Positions 33,044 through 44,800 of a stretch of 64,000 bases of DNA are shown here, piece by piece (within the stretch, counting starts at the first letter, position 1; every line of letters starts with the position of its first letter). Both the position numbers and the translations under genes were made by a program. Under the pieces are notes generated by a model. It was not told where the DNA came from. It searched no databases and worked only from the letters and a program-made list of their open reading frames with translations. Origin of the DNA: Mikania micrantha (taxonomy: Eukaryota > Streptophyta > Magnoliopsida > Asterales > Asteraceae); contig CM018696.1 of assembly GCA_009363875.1 (NCBI GenBank), positions 91,720,215 through 91,784,214 on the forward strand, in the 5' to 3' direction.

Positions 33044-33595
33044 GGTGTGATTGTTCAGAACAAAGCATGTTTAGTTGTTCAAGGTTTCAAACAAGTAGAA
33101 GGGATTGATTATGACGAAGTGTTTGCACCAGTGGCGCGGCTTGAAGCAATACGACTCTTTCTGGCTTTTGCTGCCGACAAGAAGTTTAAGGTTTTTCAGT
33201 TGGATGTCAAGTCTGCATTTCTTTATGGGTCTTTGAAGGAAACAGTGTACGTTTGTCAGTCACCGGGCTTTGAGGATCCTATCCATCGGGATCAGGTTTA
33301 TATCCTCGACAAGGCACTGTATGGTCTACACCAGGCTCCACGGGCTTGGTATGAGACGCTTTCGACTCACCTTATTGAACACGGGTTCAATAGGGGTCAG
33401 ATTGACAAGACACTGTTTTATCGGGAAAAGGGCAAGGATATTATTCTTGTTCAGATCTATGTAGATGATATCATCTTTGGATCTACCGATGAACAGATGT
33501 GTCTAGAGTTTAAAGAGGTTATGACTGAGAAGTTTGAAATGAGTGCCATGTCAGACATCAAGTTCTTCTTGGGTTTACAAATTGATCAGACTGAT
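33044..33595 (+). pseudogene. copia reverse transcriptase, part before the LTR insertion
   Basis: NKACLVVQGFKQVEGIDYDE, VFAPVARLEAIRLFLAFAAD, VFQLDVKSAFLYGSL, LYGLHQAPRAWYE and the catalytic YVDDIIFGS are present; the family-typical KARLVAQG here reads KACLVVQG, two C-to-T changes. Cut at FFLGLQIDQTD by the solo LTR; continues at 36574. Confidence 0.88.
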
Positions 33596-36568
33596 TGTCA
33601 CACCCCCAAATTCCCACTCGTGGTGTCAGTCCACGTGGGTGTGACGTGTCCAGAATCACAGCTCAAGGTCATATAGAACAACTCTATATGCGTTTACAAA
33701 TCCAAGTTTGACACATACACTTGATAAAATAGTTTGCAGCGGAAAATAAAGTTATCATAACATGCAGCGGAAAGATAGTTGTTTACACAGCGGAAATTAA
33801 ATTGTCAACACAACATTGTTTAAACATAATCCAAAAGTAATTGTTTTTCAAAAAAAAACTGATAACATGAATGCGGGATCCTATGCCCATAATCTCTAAT
33901 GTGCATTCCTGCTCCATAGTTAACTAGTTACCTGAGAATACAAGTTAGAAAAGTGTCAACACAATGGTTGGTGAGTTCACAGGTTTTGATATACATATAG
34001 TATTAAAAGTGTGTCATGCTGTTTATCAAATGTTAGTACCGAGCCCTAGGCCCAAAGTGTCAGTGCGTCACTACCGAACTAGACTTGTTTGTCCTTGCCT
34101 CCGCTATGCCTCGTACGCATAGCAAGTTAGGTCAGAATTTGCACGGGTTATGACATCCAGTCAACATAGTGCCCCGTGGGGTTAGTCATTCCCTAATGGA
34201 TCCATCCAAATCTACCACGTTGTTCGTACATTAACGGTAAGACTTTGTGAGGGCTTGTTACGAGTTCAACACTTAATGTTTGTCCAATAAACCAGCATAC
34301 ACAAAAATGTTTGTAATAGTAATAGATGTTTGACTCGATGCAACTAGTATTCTCCCCCTATTTAAAAGCGTTTGAAAAAGAGTAAAGAGGGGCCGTAAAC
34401 TCACCTTAGTGAATAAAGCGATAAGTAAGCGTAAGCTCCTGCGTCGAAATGCGTGTCGGTCACCGGCAACCTATATCGTATACCGTACGTGAGTTGGTGT
34501 AAGTGACAGTGCTAGTGTTTGTGTTAGTGCTCGTGTTTGTGTCCGACAACCCTTGGTTGTTCATATTTGCCCGTGTCGGTCCACATTGACCGTGTTTGCT
34601 CGTGTTGGTCCACATTGACCGTGTTTGACTGTGTTGGTCCACATTGACCGTGTTTGACTAGAGTTGACCAAAGTTGACCGTGTCAAGTCAACGACCCGTT
34701 GGTGAACCATGTGACGGTTTGTGAATCGTGTAGCAATCGTGTAAGTGTTTGTCGTGTGCAAAACGCGCAAGTCGCGTCTATGGGCAACTTACTATTTATA
34801 GTAAGTTTCCATTTTTGGAAAGTTCACAAAGCATATCGATTTCATAGTTCTAGCATGCTCATTTGTCCTATGTGCTCATGTTAACACATAACACTTCATC
34901 ATACGAAGTCACATAGATCGTTTATAGCATGTTAACACATAAAAGTTTCCTAAAATGGAAAGTTTCCATTTTTAGCATACGTGTTATCGGAAACCATCTA
35001 ACTTAGCATCTAATCCACATATTATAACATAATAAGTCGTTTAGCATGCTCAAATAATATAACATGTTGACAAATCGGTTTTTGTAAAAATAAAGTTACT
35101 ATAAATAGTAACTTGTGGTTTTTGCATAAAAATGACCATTTGACATTTCCAAACCTATTTTCATGTTACAAATCATCAAAATAATCCATCTAACATCATT
35201 TAAACATGTCAACATAACCTAATCCATCACTTAGCAATATTTCATCTACAAAAGTTACTAAATATAGTAATATCGCTAGAAATGACCATAAACATTATCA
35301 AGATCACATTACAAGTATTCAAATCATCATTCTAGCATCCTAAGAGCAATTCTACATACATGCATGCTCATCACCTTCATCAAATCACCATCTTGTAACT
35401 AAAAAGTTACTATAAATAGAAAGTTTCATAACAAATCATGTTTCAAGCATATAAGCCACAATCTAACCATGCAACATCACTTGTGCATTATCAATAATTA
35501 TCCCAACATCAACAAGATCATCTACAACACCTTAGATCATACATGCATGGCAATATCTCAACACTTTATGAACAAAACATGAAATATATACATACACAAC
35601 ATCTTGTATCATCATAAGATGCATTCTAATCATCCTAGATCATCATAAAACACATCTAAATCAACAAACCCAGAAGATAAATTCGTGCATGTGCACTATA
35701 GGTGCTTGCATGTCGGTTTTAACACATGCATGTGTGCTTGTGAGTGTTTTTAAGCTACAAGGAATGATGTACTACCTTCCAAAGCTTCAAAGTTCCTGAG
35801 ATGATGATGGTAACAGCTCCTAAACTTCTGGTTCGTGGGTTTGGGTCAAGAACAAGGGAGGTGATGGTGGTTCTTCAAGTTCCTAGCAATCCCCTTCCAC
35901 TTCTAAGCTTCCAATCTTCAATCTATGCCTTCAACAATGGAGTTTTTGGGTAACAATGGTGGTAGCAGGGGGTAGAAGACGAAATCAGTCGAGGGGTGGC
36001 GTGTTTGGTCGAGAGAAATGATTAAGGTAGAGTAGGATGTGATTTTCTTGGTTAAATAAAGATTTTCTGCGAACTGGGTCTCGTCGCGTAGCGCGACACG
36101 TTCAAGAGGGTTCCTCGCGTAGCGCGAGAGGATTCGGGGTTCAAATTTCCCCCGCCCTCCTGTCGCGTACCGCGACAGGTTCTTTGTGGGCCTTCGCGTA
36201 GCGCGACGGGTTTCTGGGGAGGCCCAATAGGCCCATTTTCATTAGTTTGATCCGTTCGTCGCCGCTTCCTCGTTTTCGAACTATCGTTTGGCCTTGTTTG
36301 AACTTCCAAGTTCAATGTGTGAGTGTTTCGTGAGGTTTCGAGTGTTGTGCTACACAATGTGCTTGTCGTTCACCAACGTTTGTGTGTTTTGACACGTGTG
36401 TGCTGTTTGCCGATAATTCTACGAATTATCTAGTCATGTGTCAGTGTTCGTACTGTCGTGCCACGTGTCACACTAAATCAATCTAATTCTAGTGCCACGT
36501 GTACAATAAGCATTTAAATAAACATTTAAATAAGTAGGTTGCTGACCTGAAAATTACGGGGTGTCACA
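33596..36568 (-). mobile_element. Minus-strand solo LTR of a Tekay-related gypsy family
   Basis: TGTCACACCCCCAAATTCCC ... ACGGGGTGTCACA flanked by CTGAT (33591-33595 and 36569-36573). The reverse complement begins TGTGACACCCCG and ends GGGGGTGTGACA, like the young Tekay LTR, and shares its terminal 100 bp (ATATAGA, GCTGTGATTC, CAGCGGAAA words), but is otherwise diverged. No internal region: a product of LTR-LTR recombination. Contains four hairpins (36083-36206), TATA palindromes (34787-34806, 35094-35113) and short TTGACCGTGTTTG repeats (34575-34660). Confidence 0.9.
36083..36206 (-). repeat. Array of short GC-rich hairpins in the solo LTR
   Basis: GTCGCG-TAG-CGCGAC (36083-36097), CTCGCG-TAG-CGCGAG (36114-36128), CTGTCGCG-TAC-CGCGACAG (36160-36178), TCGCG-TAG-CGCGA (36194-36206): perfect arms around a TA-containing triplet, with arm sequences different from the young Tekay LTR. 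Confidence 0.9.
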
Positions 36569-36573
36569 CTGAT

Positions 36574-37407
36574 GATGGTATATTCATTCATCAGACAAAA
36601 TATATTCAAGATGTGCTAAAACGGTTTAGCATGCTTAATTGTAAAACCATTTCCACGCCCATTCAGCCCAATCACGGGATTGAGCCTGATATTAAGGGGG
36701 AGCTAATTGATGCTACATTGTATCGTGGAATGATCGGAAGCTTGATGTATTTGACTGCCTCACGGCTAGATATTGTATTTGCTACAAGTATCTGTGCTCG
36801 CTATCAATCAAAACCTAAAGTTTCTCATCTGATAGCAGTCAAGAGAATTCTTCGTTATCTGAAGGGTACACCAGACACTGGTCTGTGGTATCCTAAGGAT
36901 GATAACTTCTTCTTCAATGCTTATAGTGATTCTGACTATGGAGGATGCAAGACTGATGCTAAATCAACTACTGGAGGTGCACAATTTTTAGGGGAGAGGT
37001 TAGTCTCTTGGCAGTGCAAAAAGCAGACATCTGTTGCTACATCTACCTGTGAGGCGGAGAATGTAGCGGCTGCCAGTTGTTGTTCACAAGTCTTGTGGAT
37101 ACAACAACAGATGATAGACTACGGTTTGAATTTTCTAACTACCCCAATTCATGTTGACAACGAGGCTGCTATTGCTATTACTAAGAATCCTGTGTATCAT
37201 TCACGATCCAAGCACATTGATATTAGGTTTCATTTCATACGCGATTGCTATGAAAAGAAACTTATTGATGTGGTGAAGATACATACTGATGAGCAAAGAG
37301 CAGACCTTCTCACCAAGGCCTTTGACAAAAATCGTTTTGATTATTTACTCAAATTAAATGGAATTCGGGTGATGGGTGAGATAATTAAGAATCAATCTCC
37401 TTTATAA
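36574..37407 (+). pseudogene. copia RT end and RNase H
   Basis: Resumes after the duplicated CTGAT: IFIHQTKYIQDVLKRFSM, GSLMYLTASRLDIVFATSIC, VKRILRYLKGTPDTGLWYP, then RNase H AYSDSDYGGCKTDAKSTTGG, SWQCKKQTSVATSTCEAE, HVDNEAAIAITKNPVYHSRS, KHIDIRFHFIRD. Stop at 37405. This block has no internal stop but is severed from the rest of pol. Confidence 0.88.
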
Positions 37408-39000
37408 TCATTTTTTATTGAATTAACATCAGATATTTTTATTTTTTGTTGTTTTGTGTTTTAGTTTTTAGGGGGAGAAAAATTTTGAAAAATACAAAAA
37501 CATTTGAAAAACCAAAAACACAAAAACATTAAAAAATTGAAAATTTTGAGAAATTGATTCGACCAAGTGAGAAATGATAGCACATTGTTTGCAATTGGAA
37601 GCATATTTGTACCATTAACAATTTAAACATAAAGAGCAGTTACAAGTACTAAGTATGATGTGTTAGTAGGTTTATAACTTAGTTAAGATGAAATTAAACA
37701 AAAGTTTGATCTTGCTTTATAAGAAACAGATGCTTAGAAAGCAGTACTTAGTTTTGTCCTAAATGAGTGGCAATTAGTTTTACAAAATGTTTAATGAACA
37801 AAAAGTCAAGTTGCTAGTTTTGATCATTTGTTTAATTTTCAAAAGAAATTCTAATTGTGTTTTTCTTTTACTTTAGTTTAAAGTTGAAACAATCTTTGCG
37901 TATACTTATGTATCGACCTGATTGTTATAGCTTTAAACAATTCAAATTTGTTTTCTAGGTTTTGATTAAGGTTTGGACAATCTCTGCGTATATGAAAATA
38001 TCGATCTGATTGTTAAAAGCTTAATCTTAAATTATTGTTTAGTTCATTATCTGGATCATCTGAGCATACGTAAGTATCAACCTTGATTCCATGATTTGAA
38101 CAAATTCAAATTTATTTTATATTTTGTTATTTTCAAAAAGAAATTCTGCTTTATTTTTGCATGATCAGGCTAGTTAACATTGTAGTAATAAGTTTCAAGA
38201 ACATTTATGTTTGATTAATTATTCACAAACCGGGGATGTGTTCAAGTAAATGGATATTATAAGGTATTTGATAATTTTTGTTTGAATTGATATCTTAACT
38301 AAGTAATTAAACTTAAAAAGGATAAGTATACTGACAATCATCTTAGGTTTGTAATTTGCTAATAAATATATTCATGAATTCAATCAGATGTGTTGATAAT
38401 TGTAAAACAATATGATCTCATGTCTGGATCTTTCTCAAACAAAAAGATTTGATTTTTGTTAGTATAGTTAGATTGGTTAAATTTGTAGTTTAATTGTTTT
38501 AAAAATTTGAAAAATTACAAAAATATTTTATTTTTTATCTGATGTTAAATCAATAATTTTTGATTATTTGTTTGATTTTGAAACATTTAAACATGAATTG
38601 TTTTGAAATTTTAAATAAAAATCTAATTTTTCAAAAGGTTCGCCTGAAATAGGTTTGTGAGAAGGCTCGTCCATCAGGTTCGTTGGACAGGTTTGTTCAA
38701 TAGGTATTGAACAGGTTCGTCCATAAGGTTCGCTGGACAGGTTTGCTGTTCAGGTTCGTCCAACAGGTTCGTGTAAAAGGTTTGTGGACAAGTTCGCTTG
38801 ACAGGTTCGTCTGAATAGGTTCGTGAATATATATACCAGGTTCGTGAGTGGGGTTCGTCACTTTCATTGTATTCACAGCCGCGAACCTGCAAGAAGTGAT
38901 TTTTCGATTTTTGATTCTGGGTCTCCGAATCTTTTTCATAGAACATCATTAGACTAGTAATCAGTTTGTGATCATTTTTAGGTACATATCTTTGATTTTT
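37408..39000 (+). other. copia spacer between pol and extra ORF, with GGTTCG array
   Basis: AT-rich, no ORF. CTTTGCGTATACTTATGTATCGACCTGATTGTT-like 100-bp units recur loosely (about 37890, 37980, 38060). 38636-38890 is a second cluster of GGTTCG / GGTTTG words. Confidence 0.6.
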
Positions 39001-39278
39001 TGTAACAACCGGTTTTTTATAATGAATGTATTGTAAATAATCGTTAATTGAACGATTGTGATTGTTGTAATTCAAAAATATGTGAGAATTACGTCATCAA
39101 TGGCAAGAGCACATGTGATCGTTCTAGAAATCCATGTTGATTTGATGATTGTAATTATTATAGGTTGATAGTATGCGAAAAATGGTGAACGTGGGCGAAA
39201 ACCGTGCGCGAAACGGAGTTACGGATTGTCCGGAATCACGAAACAAAGATAAGATCAAAGATTTGACAAAAGTGATGT

Positions 39279-39324
39279 GGGGCGGTACGCCCCGGGCCAA
39301 ACCCCGGGTTAGGGCGGTATGCCC
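39279..39324 (+). repeat. GC-rich hairpins in the third LTR
   Basis: GGGGCG-GTA-CGCCCC (39279-39293) is perfect; GGGCG-GTA-TGCCC (39312-39324) has one G-T pair. CCCCGGG words lie between them. Confidence 0.8.
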
Positions 39325-40043
39325 GGCGTGTTAAGTCGGCAAAACTTTATTTTAAGATCAGATTTCATTACAGAAGAGTTTTCAACTCTTCCTTTCGAGT
39401 TTATTACACCACCCATATTCGAAATTTTGATCTACAAATCTCAAATTTGAAGCCATTTAAGCCTACGGATCGTACCAGGAAACATATCTGCAACATCTGA
39501 TTGTTGTTTTGAGATTGAACATCCGTTCGATTAGGTATTGACGGTGAAAGTCAAGGGATAAGCCACAAAAGTGGAAACGAGGTTGTAGGAAGTGAACAAC
39601 CGTATGCACCAGGTAAGTTACCCAACTTACTGTAACATTACATATAAGTAGTAGAAAGAGTCTACTTGATTGTGATGTATATACATTGATTGGTTTGAAT
39701 GAATGTGCATAATTAAATTGGAACAAATTGAGTTAATAGACTCTAATGTATATATGTTAAGTTTCAATGTGTTTATGTCACGATTGAATTGAATATGCAA
39801 CATATATTGCATAAGAATAGCCGGATGACCCGGTGTTTGAATAACTAATCCCACAACTACGACATCACATAATGAACATTGAATGTGTTGTCGAATGAAT
39901 TGTATGATAAATATGGCATTGGTGATAGGGGAAAGTTGAATGGTAAAAGTTCAACAACCTATGATAAATCCAATACCTTGGTGAATGAAAGTGTGGGAAC
40001 TCTATGATGGAAGTACCGGTGGGTGAACATCATAGTAATTTGA

Positions 40044-40424
40044 TTGAATTATTTATGACTCCACAATGGTGGATAGCCAGAGGTGCTGGCAATTGTCTTA
40101 GATGGAAGTACCGGTGGGTGAAAATGTTAAGACTTGAATTATTTATGACTCCATAATGGTGGATAGCCAGAGGTGCTGGCAATTGTCTTAGATGGAAGTA
40201 CCGATGGGTGAACATCTTAAGACTTGAATTATTTATGACTCCATAATGGTGGATAGCCAGAGGTGCTGGCAATTGTCTTAGATGGAAGTACCGGTGGGTG
40301 AACATCTTAAGAGTTGAATTATTTATGACTCCACAATGGTGGATAGCCAGAGGTGCTGGCAATGGTCTTAGATGGAAGTACCGGTGGGTGAACATCTTAA
40401 GACTTGAATTAATTATGACTCCAT
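40044..40424. repeat. Four 90-bp tandem repeats
   Basis: GGATAGCCAG recurs at 40071, 40161, 40251 and 40341, exactly 90 bp apart, with units 95% or more alike; degenerate partial units flank the array (39995-40030, 40440-40500). The minus-strand 136-codon frame exists only because 90 is divisible by three. Confidence 0.9.
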
Positions 40425-41272
40425 AATTATGATACCACAAATGTGTGAATAGTCAGAGGTGCTGACAAATAGCTATGGTGGAAGTACAGGAATGTGAACA
40501 CTATAGTGTAATTTTGATTAAACTATTGTGAGCAATAGTTGATGATTGGTAATATGATATTATTACATTGTGAGAGTTAACTCGAATAGAAATGACTCAG
40601 TTTGAATATTGACTGTGAAAAATGTATTTTTACATTTTGTTGTGATACCACAAATGTGTGGATAACCGGTTAATCCGGAAACTAAATTGTTGAAACCACA
40701 GGTGTGTGGGTAATTGGTTGAGCCAATATATATATATATATATATATATATGGTGTTTTAAATTTAGCGAGAGGTGTTGGTGGTAGAGTTGGATTAGATA
40801 ATATACTCATATTTGTGAAAATGTCCCATTAAGGGAAATAAATGCACCATGTGTGTTGGGTGCAAGTTGATGTTTGAATATGATATATTATTATCTAAAC
40901 ATGATTAACATCCATATGATATGTATGTGGATGGGTTTAAATAAGTTTTTGGGAACTTTGGGAAGGGTTACTTACTTTTCATATGAACTAATTGTGACCT
41001 TATATGTGATGTTACAGGTCAAAGATAAATATACATTGGGCGATCAGATCGGGCATGTTTTGAAGCTGAACCAAACGTTATGTAAAATTTCTGGCGGTAT
41101 TAAACTTAAACACACTAGTTTTATTAATCATAAATATAAATGTTATGAAATTAAGTGTGTTTAACTTATGAAATAGAGATGTCACGCTTCCGAACATGAT
41201 TTTGTGGAAAAGTTTTTAATCTGGGACCAAAAATTTGACAAGTGTAATCGTGTGAAAAGTCTAGGTGTTACA

Positions 41273-41819
41273 TTTTGACCGGTTGATTTAAGAGATATGA
41301 GTGGTTTTTAGGTTTTTAAAGTCGAATATGTTTGTTTCAATTAAAATCCATTTAAATCTAGTATTTGAACAAACGTCTTTTGTTAAAGTTGTTCATCGTC
41401 GAGTTTAGAACCTGGGTATATAAATTTTGTCATCTAATTTCAATGATTTGAAAATTGGATTTTGAAAATGGAAAGGTTCGCTTGATGAACTAGGTTCGTT
41501 GGATGAACAGGTTCGTTGGATCGAAGGTTCGTCTGAACCTAATAGGTTCGTGGCGAACCTCTGAATTTCAATAGAACCGAACCTTATTGGTCAAGGTTCG
41601 TTTGACCAACAGGTTCGTTTGATGTGAAGGTTCGTTCATTGAGGGTTCGTTCATTCAAAGGTTCGTTCAACAGAAGGTTCGTTCAAGACTTAGGTTCGTC
41701 TAAGGCTTAGGTTCGCCTAGCATTAGATTCGTCTCAAGAAAGGTTCGCTGGTTCTATACTTAGGAAATTTTTGATTTTTTAATTTTTTTTCTAATTGTGT
41801 TTTATTTCTAATTGTAGAT
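41273..41819 (+). repeat. copia spacer with third GGTTCG array
   Basis: 41470-41752 holds about eighteen GGTTCG(C/T) words (GGTTCGTTCAAC, GGTTCGTCTAAG); the extra ORF starts 70 bp downstream. Confidence 0.75.
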
Positions 41820-44800
41820 ATGGCGAACTTGACATTCGGAGACAAACACAATGTTTGTGCTTACCTAGATCCTACCACAAGGAATGGCAAAGACTTTCAG
41901 CCTATGATTGAGTTTCTACGCCGATCAAGGATATATTATGCCATATCCAACTCCTGCCAGATTTATCGATCTCATATTCAGAGTTTCTGGGAGTCTGCTA
42001 AACTGATTTCTGTAGATGAGGATTATGTCATTGAAGCAAATGTGCTTAGGCAAGCACTTCGTGTGTCTGAGGCAGATATTCGTATAGTATTGCATTTCGG
42101 AGGAGAGCCTAATGGTATGACATTCATACCAGAAAGGTGTATCAAGGGTTGTTTTCTGCGTATCAGATACTTCGGGGCTTACAATGCTATTTCTGTTAAG
42201 AAGGGAAAGCTTCCTCTCCAATACAAGCTGCTGGCTCATGTTCTGTTACACTGTTTGAGCATGAGGAAAGGAACGTTTGATGAGCTTGGGGATCTTATGA
42301 GATCAGCAATGGTGGCATTGATATTGAACAAACCGTTCAATTTCTCTGCTATGATCTTCCGTTACATGTCTGACAACATCACGAAAGCCAAGGATCGATT
42401 TTACATGTATCCTAGGTTTGTTCAGATGTTAATTGATGAGAGATTTCCTGAGATGATGTTGCCTAGAGAGACTTTGGATCTTCTGAAACTGAAACACATG
42501 ACTGACTCTAGTCTTGGTCAAGTCAGGGTGTACCAGAGAAGTGGGGATGTTATTCTAGAGAAAGAGTTGATTGGTCATTGTGCCAGGGTTAATTACTTAG
42601 CACCTGAGGATGATAGGTGGAGACATGCAGAGTCCGAGTATGATATTGAAGAATTTGATGATAATGATGATGATCAGTCACAACCACCACCTCCTTTTCC
42701 AAGGCAACAATCAAGGAAGTCTACTGGTCATTCTTCCAGATCACAACCACAGGATCAATCTTCTCAAGAACCAAGTTCACAGGAGCCTGTTAATGTTGTG
42801 TTGCCTGGGCAACAGGATAAACCTGTTGATGAATATAAAGATGAAAAGTCTACTGAATCAGAGTCTGAGTTGGAAACTATTGTGATGGGGAGTGCATTGA
42901 TCAAAAGATTAAAGAAAAGGATTGCTACTGACAAATCTGAAGAGGCAATAGAAGAAAGGGATGATCCCAGTTTTGAAGTTGATGAGCCTGAGTCTTCTAG
43001 GCCTAAGAAGAAGAAGAGAACAGCTAAAGGGCCATATGGAAAGAAGAAGTCAAAAGCTACTAAGATCATTGTGTCTTCATCGATTGTGACTTCTACTATT
43101 CCTGTTTCTTTTATTCCTGTGATTTCATCATCTTCTACTGTTCCTGTTACATCTTCATATGTTGCTGTTTTTGATTCTTCTCCACAGATTATTACTACTG
43201 TTGATGTTTCTACAGTTACAGGAGGCTTAGGGCAAGCTCCTGAATATGTGACTATGGCTTCTTTTGTACCACCATTCATGGAGACTACCACTGTTACTAC
43301 ATCATTGCCAGAGACTTTATTTCATTCTGATTATATTCCTAGAGATGAGTCTTTATTTGAAGGATTAGATAACCTGGGTGATTTAAATTTTACTGTGGAC
43401 TATGATGATAGTGAACTCAGAAGAAGAATTTCTATGCTATCTAAGGAGTTTGATCTTTATAAGATGGAGAAAGAAAAGACTAAAGCTGATCAATCTTCCT
43501 CCTCAGGCACAAATGAACTTGATGAGATGAAAGCTCAGATTAGTCAACTGATAAAATGGAGAGAGGAAGATCAAGCTGAGAAGAAAAAGATGAGTGAGAG
43601 AATAGATGAGTTGGAATTTCTGAGTAAGCTGCAGAATGAAGACATTGTTGAGTTAAAGAATGAAAATAGTGATTTAAGGCAAAAGATTAGAGAGTTGGAA
43701 GCTAAAGATTCTACAACTGAAGCTTCGGGATCTGGTGTAGAGAAGATGGTTGTTGATCTTGATGATGATGAAGAAAAGGAGGAAGAGGAGAAGGTAGACT
43801 ATGGTGATAGTGATGTGGATGAACATCCGAGCTTGAATGCTCATGATGATGATGATAAGGATGGTGATGGTGATGGTGATGTTGGAGGTGTTAGTAGTGG
43901 AATTGGTGGTTTAGATTCGGTGACTGGAGCTATGGTTTTATATGATTCTTCAAAGGTTGCTGAAGATGTTACTCCAGTTAGTGCTGTTTCTGATAGGTCT
44001 ACTGATTGTAATGATGTTGAGTTTGAGGATTTAGATGCAATAGAAAATTCTGAGAGGATTATTGATTACTCGTTGCCCACATTTCTTGACTTGTTTAAAA
44101 TGCATTCTGATGTTGACTTGCAGAGGATGATATTTGAGATTCCAGTAGAGAAAGACTTAGAAGAAGGTGAGATTGCTGGTGGTTATTCTGTGAAAGACTT
44201 TCATGATATGTTTGATATTGATGTTGATCAAGTTTTTGATTTTGAGGAAGATGATGACTTGAACTTATCTGATTTTGAGAAGGATAATATAATTGATGAA
44301 GACTTGTATAACATGAACACTTTGAAGAAAATTTTTGAAATTGGAAGTATGTCAAAGACATCCTTGGATCCAGTTAAAGAAAAGACAAACATGGACTTCT
44401 GGAAAGAATATCATGAGAAGACAAAATATATTGTTGATCATTTGTATATCTTTAAGAAGATGATTAAAGTGATTGACAACAAAGTTCAAGACAACCAAAC
44501 TACACAATTCAAAAGATTTAAGCTTGGATCCAAATTAAAGATGATTGGAAGAATTGTAAGTTATGGTTACTTTCATAATATTCCGGGAAGTCTTGCAGAT
44601 AAAGGTTGCTATGTGGTGAAAAGAATAGATGGTTGTCAATATTTTGGTAAAGCTTTAGATTTGATGAGTTTACCATCCTTTGAGTGCATGGCATTGTCAA
44701 GACTGAACATGATCAAACCTATCCAGACAAAACATAATGAAACTTTTGAGAAGTTGTTGAAGAAGGAAGCTCGAACTGGATGGAGTTTGCTTTCACCTCA

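Larger units (their letters stand above)
39001..41272 (+). mobile_element. Third gypsy-like solo LTR
   Basis: TGTAACAACCGG ... CTAGGTGTTACA with TTTTT/TTTTG flanks (38996-39000, 41273-41277; 4 of 5, weak because the site is T-rich). No coding region. It carries the hairpin motif in the same relative place as the other two LTRs (39279-39324), four 90-bp tandem repeats and an (AT)n run at 40726-40751. Probably a further diverged Tekay-type LTR; orientation judged from the hairpin position. Confidence 0.65.

Noticed and set aside
40044..40424. CRISPR-like regular repeats
   Set aside because: Units are contiguous without spacers and this is plant nuclear DNA; it is a tandem repeat.
40030..40440. 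136-codon minus-strand ORF with a repeated HRYFHLRQLPAPLAIHH motif
   Set aside because: It is the translation of the 90-bp tandem repeats; open only because the period is divisible by three and lies inside an LTR.
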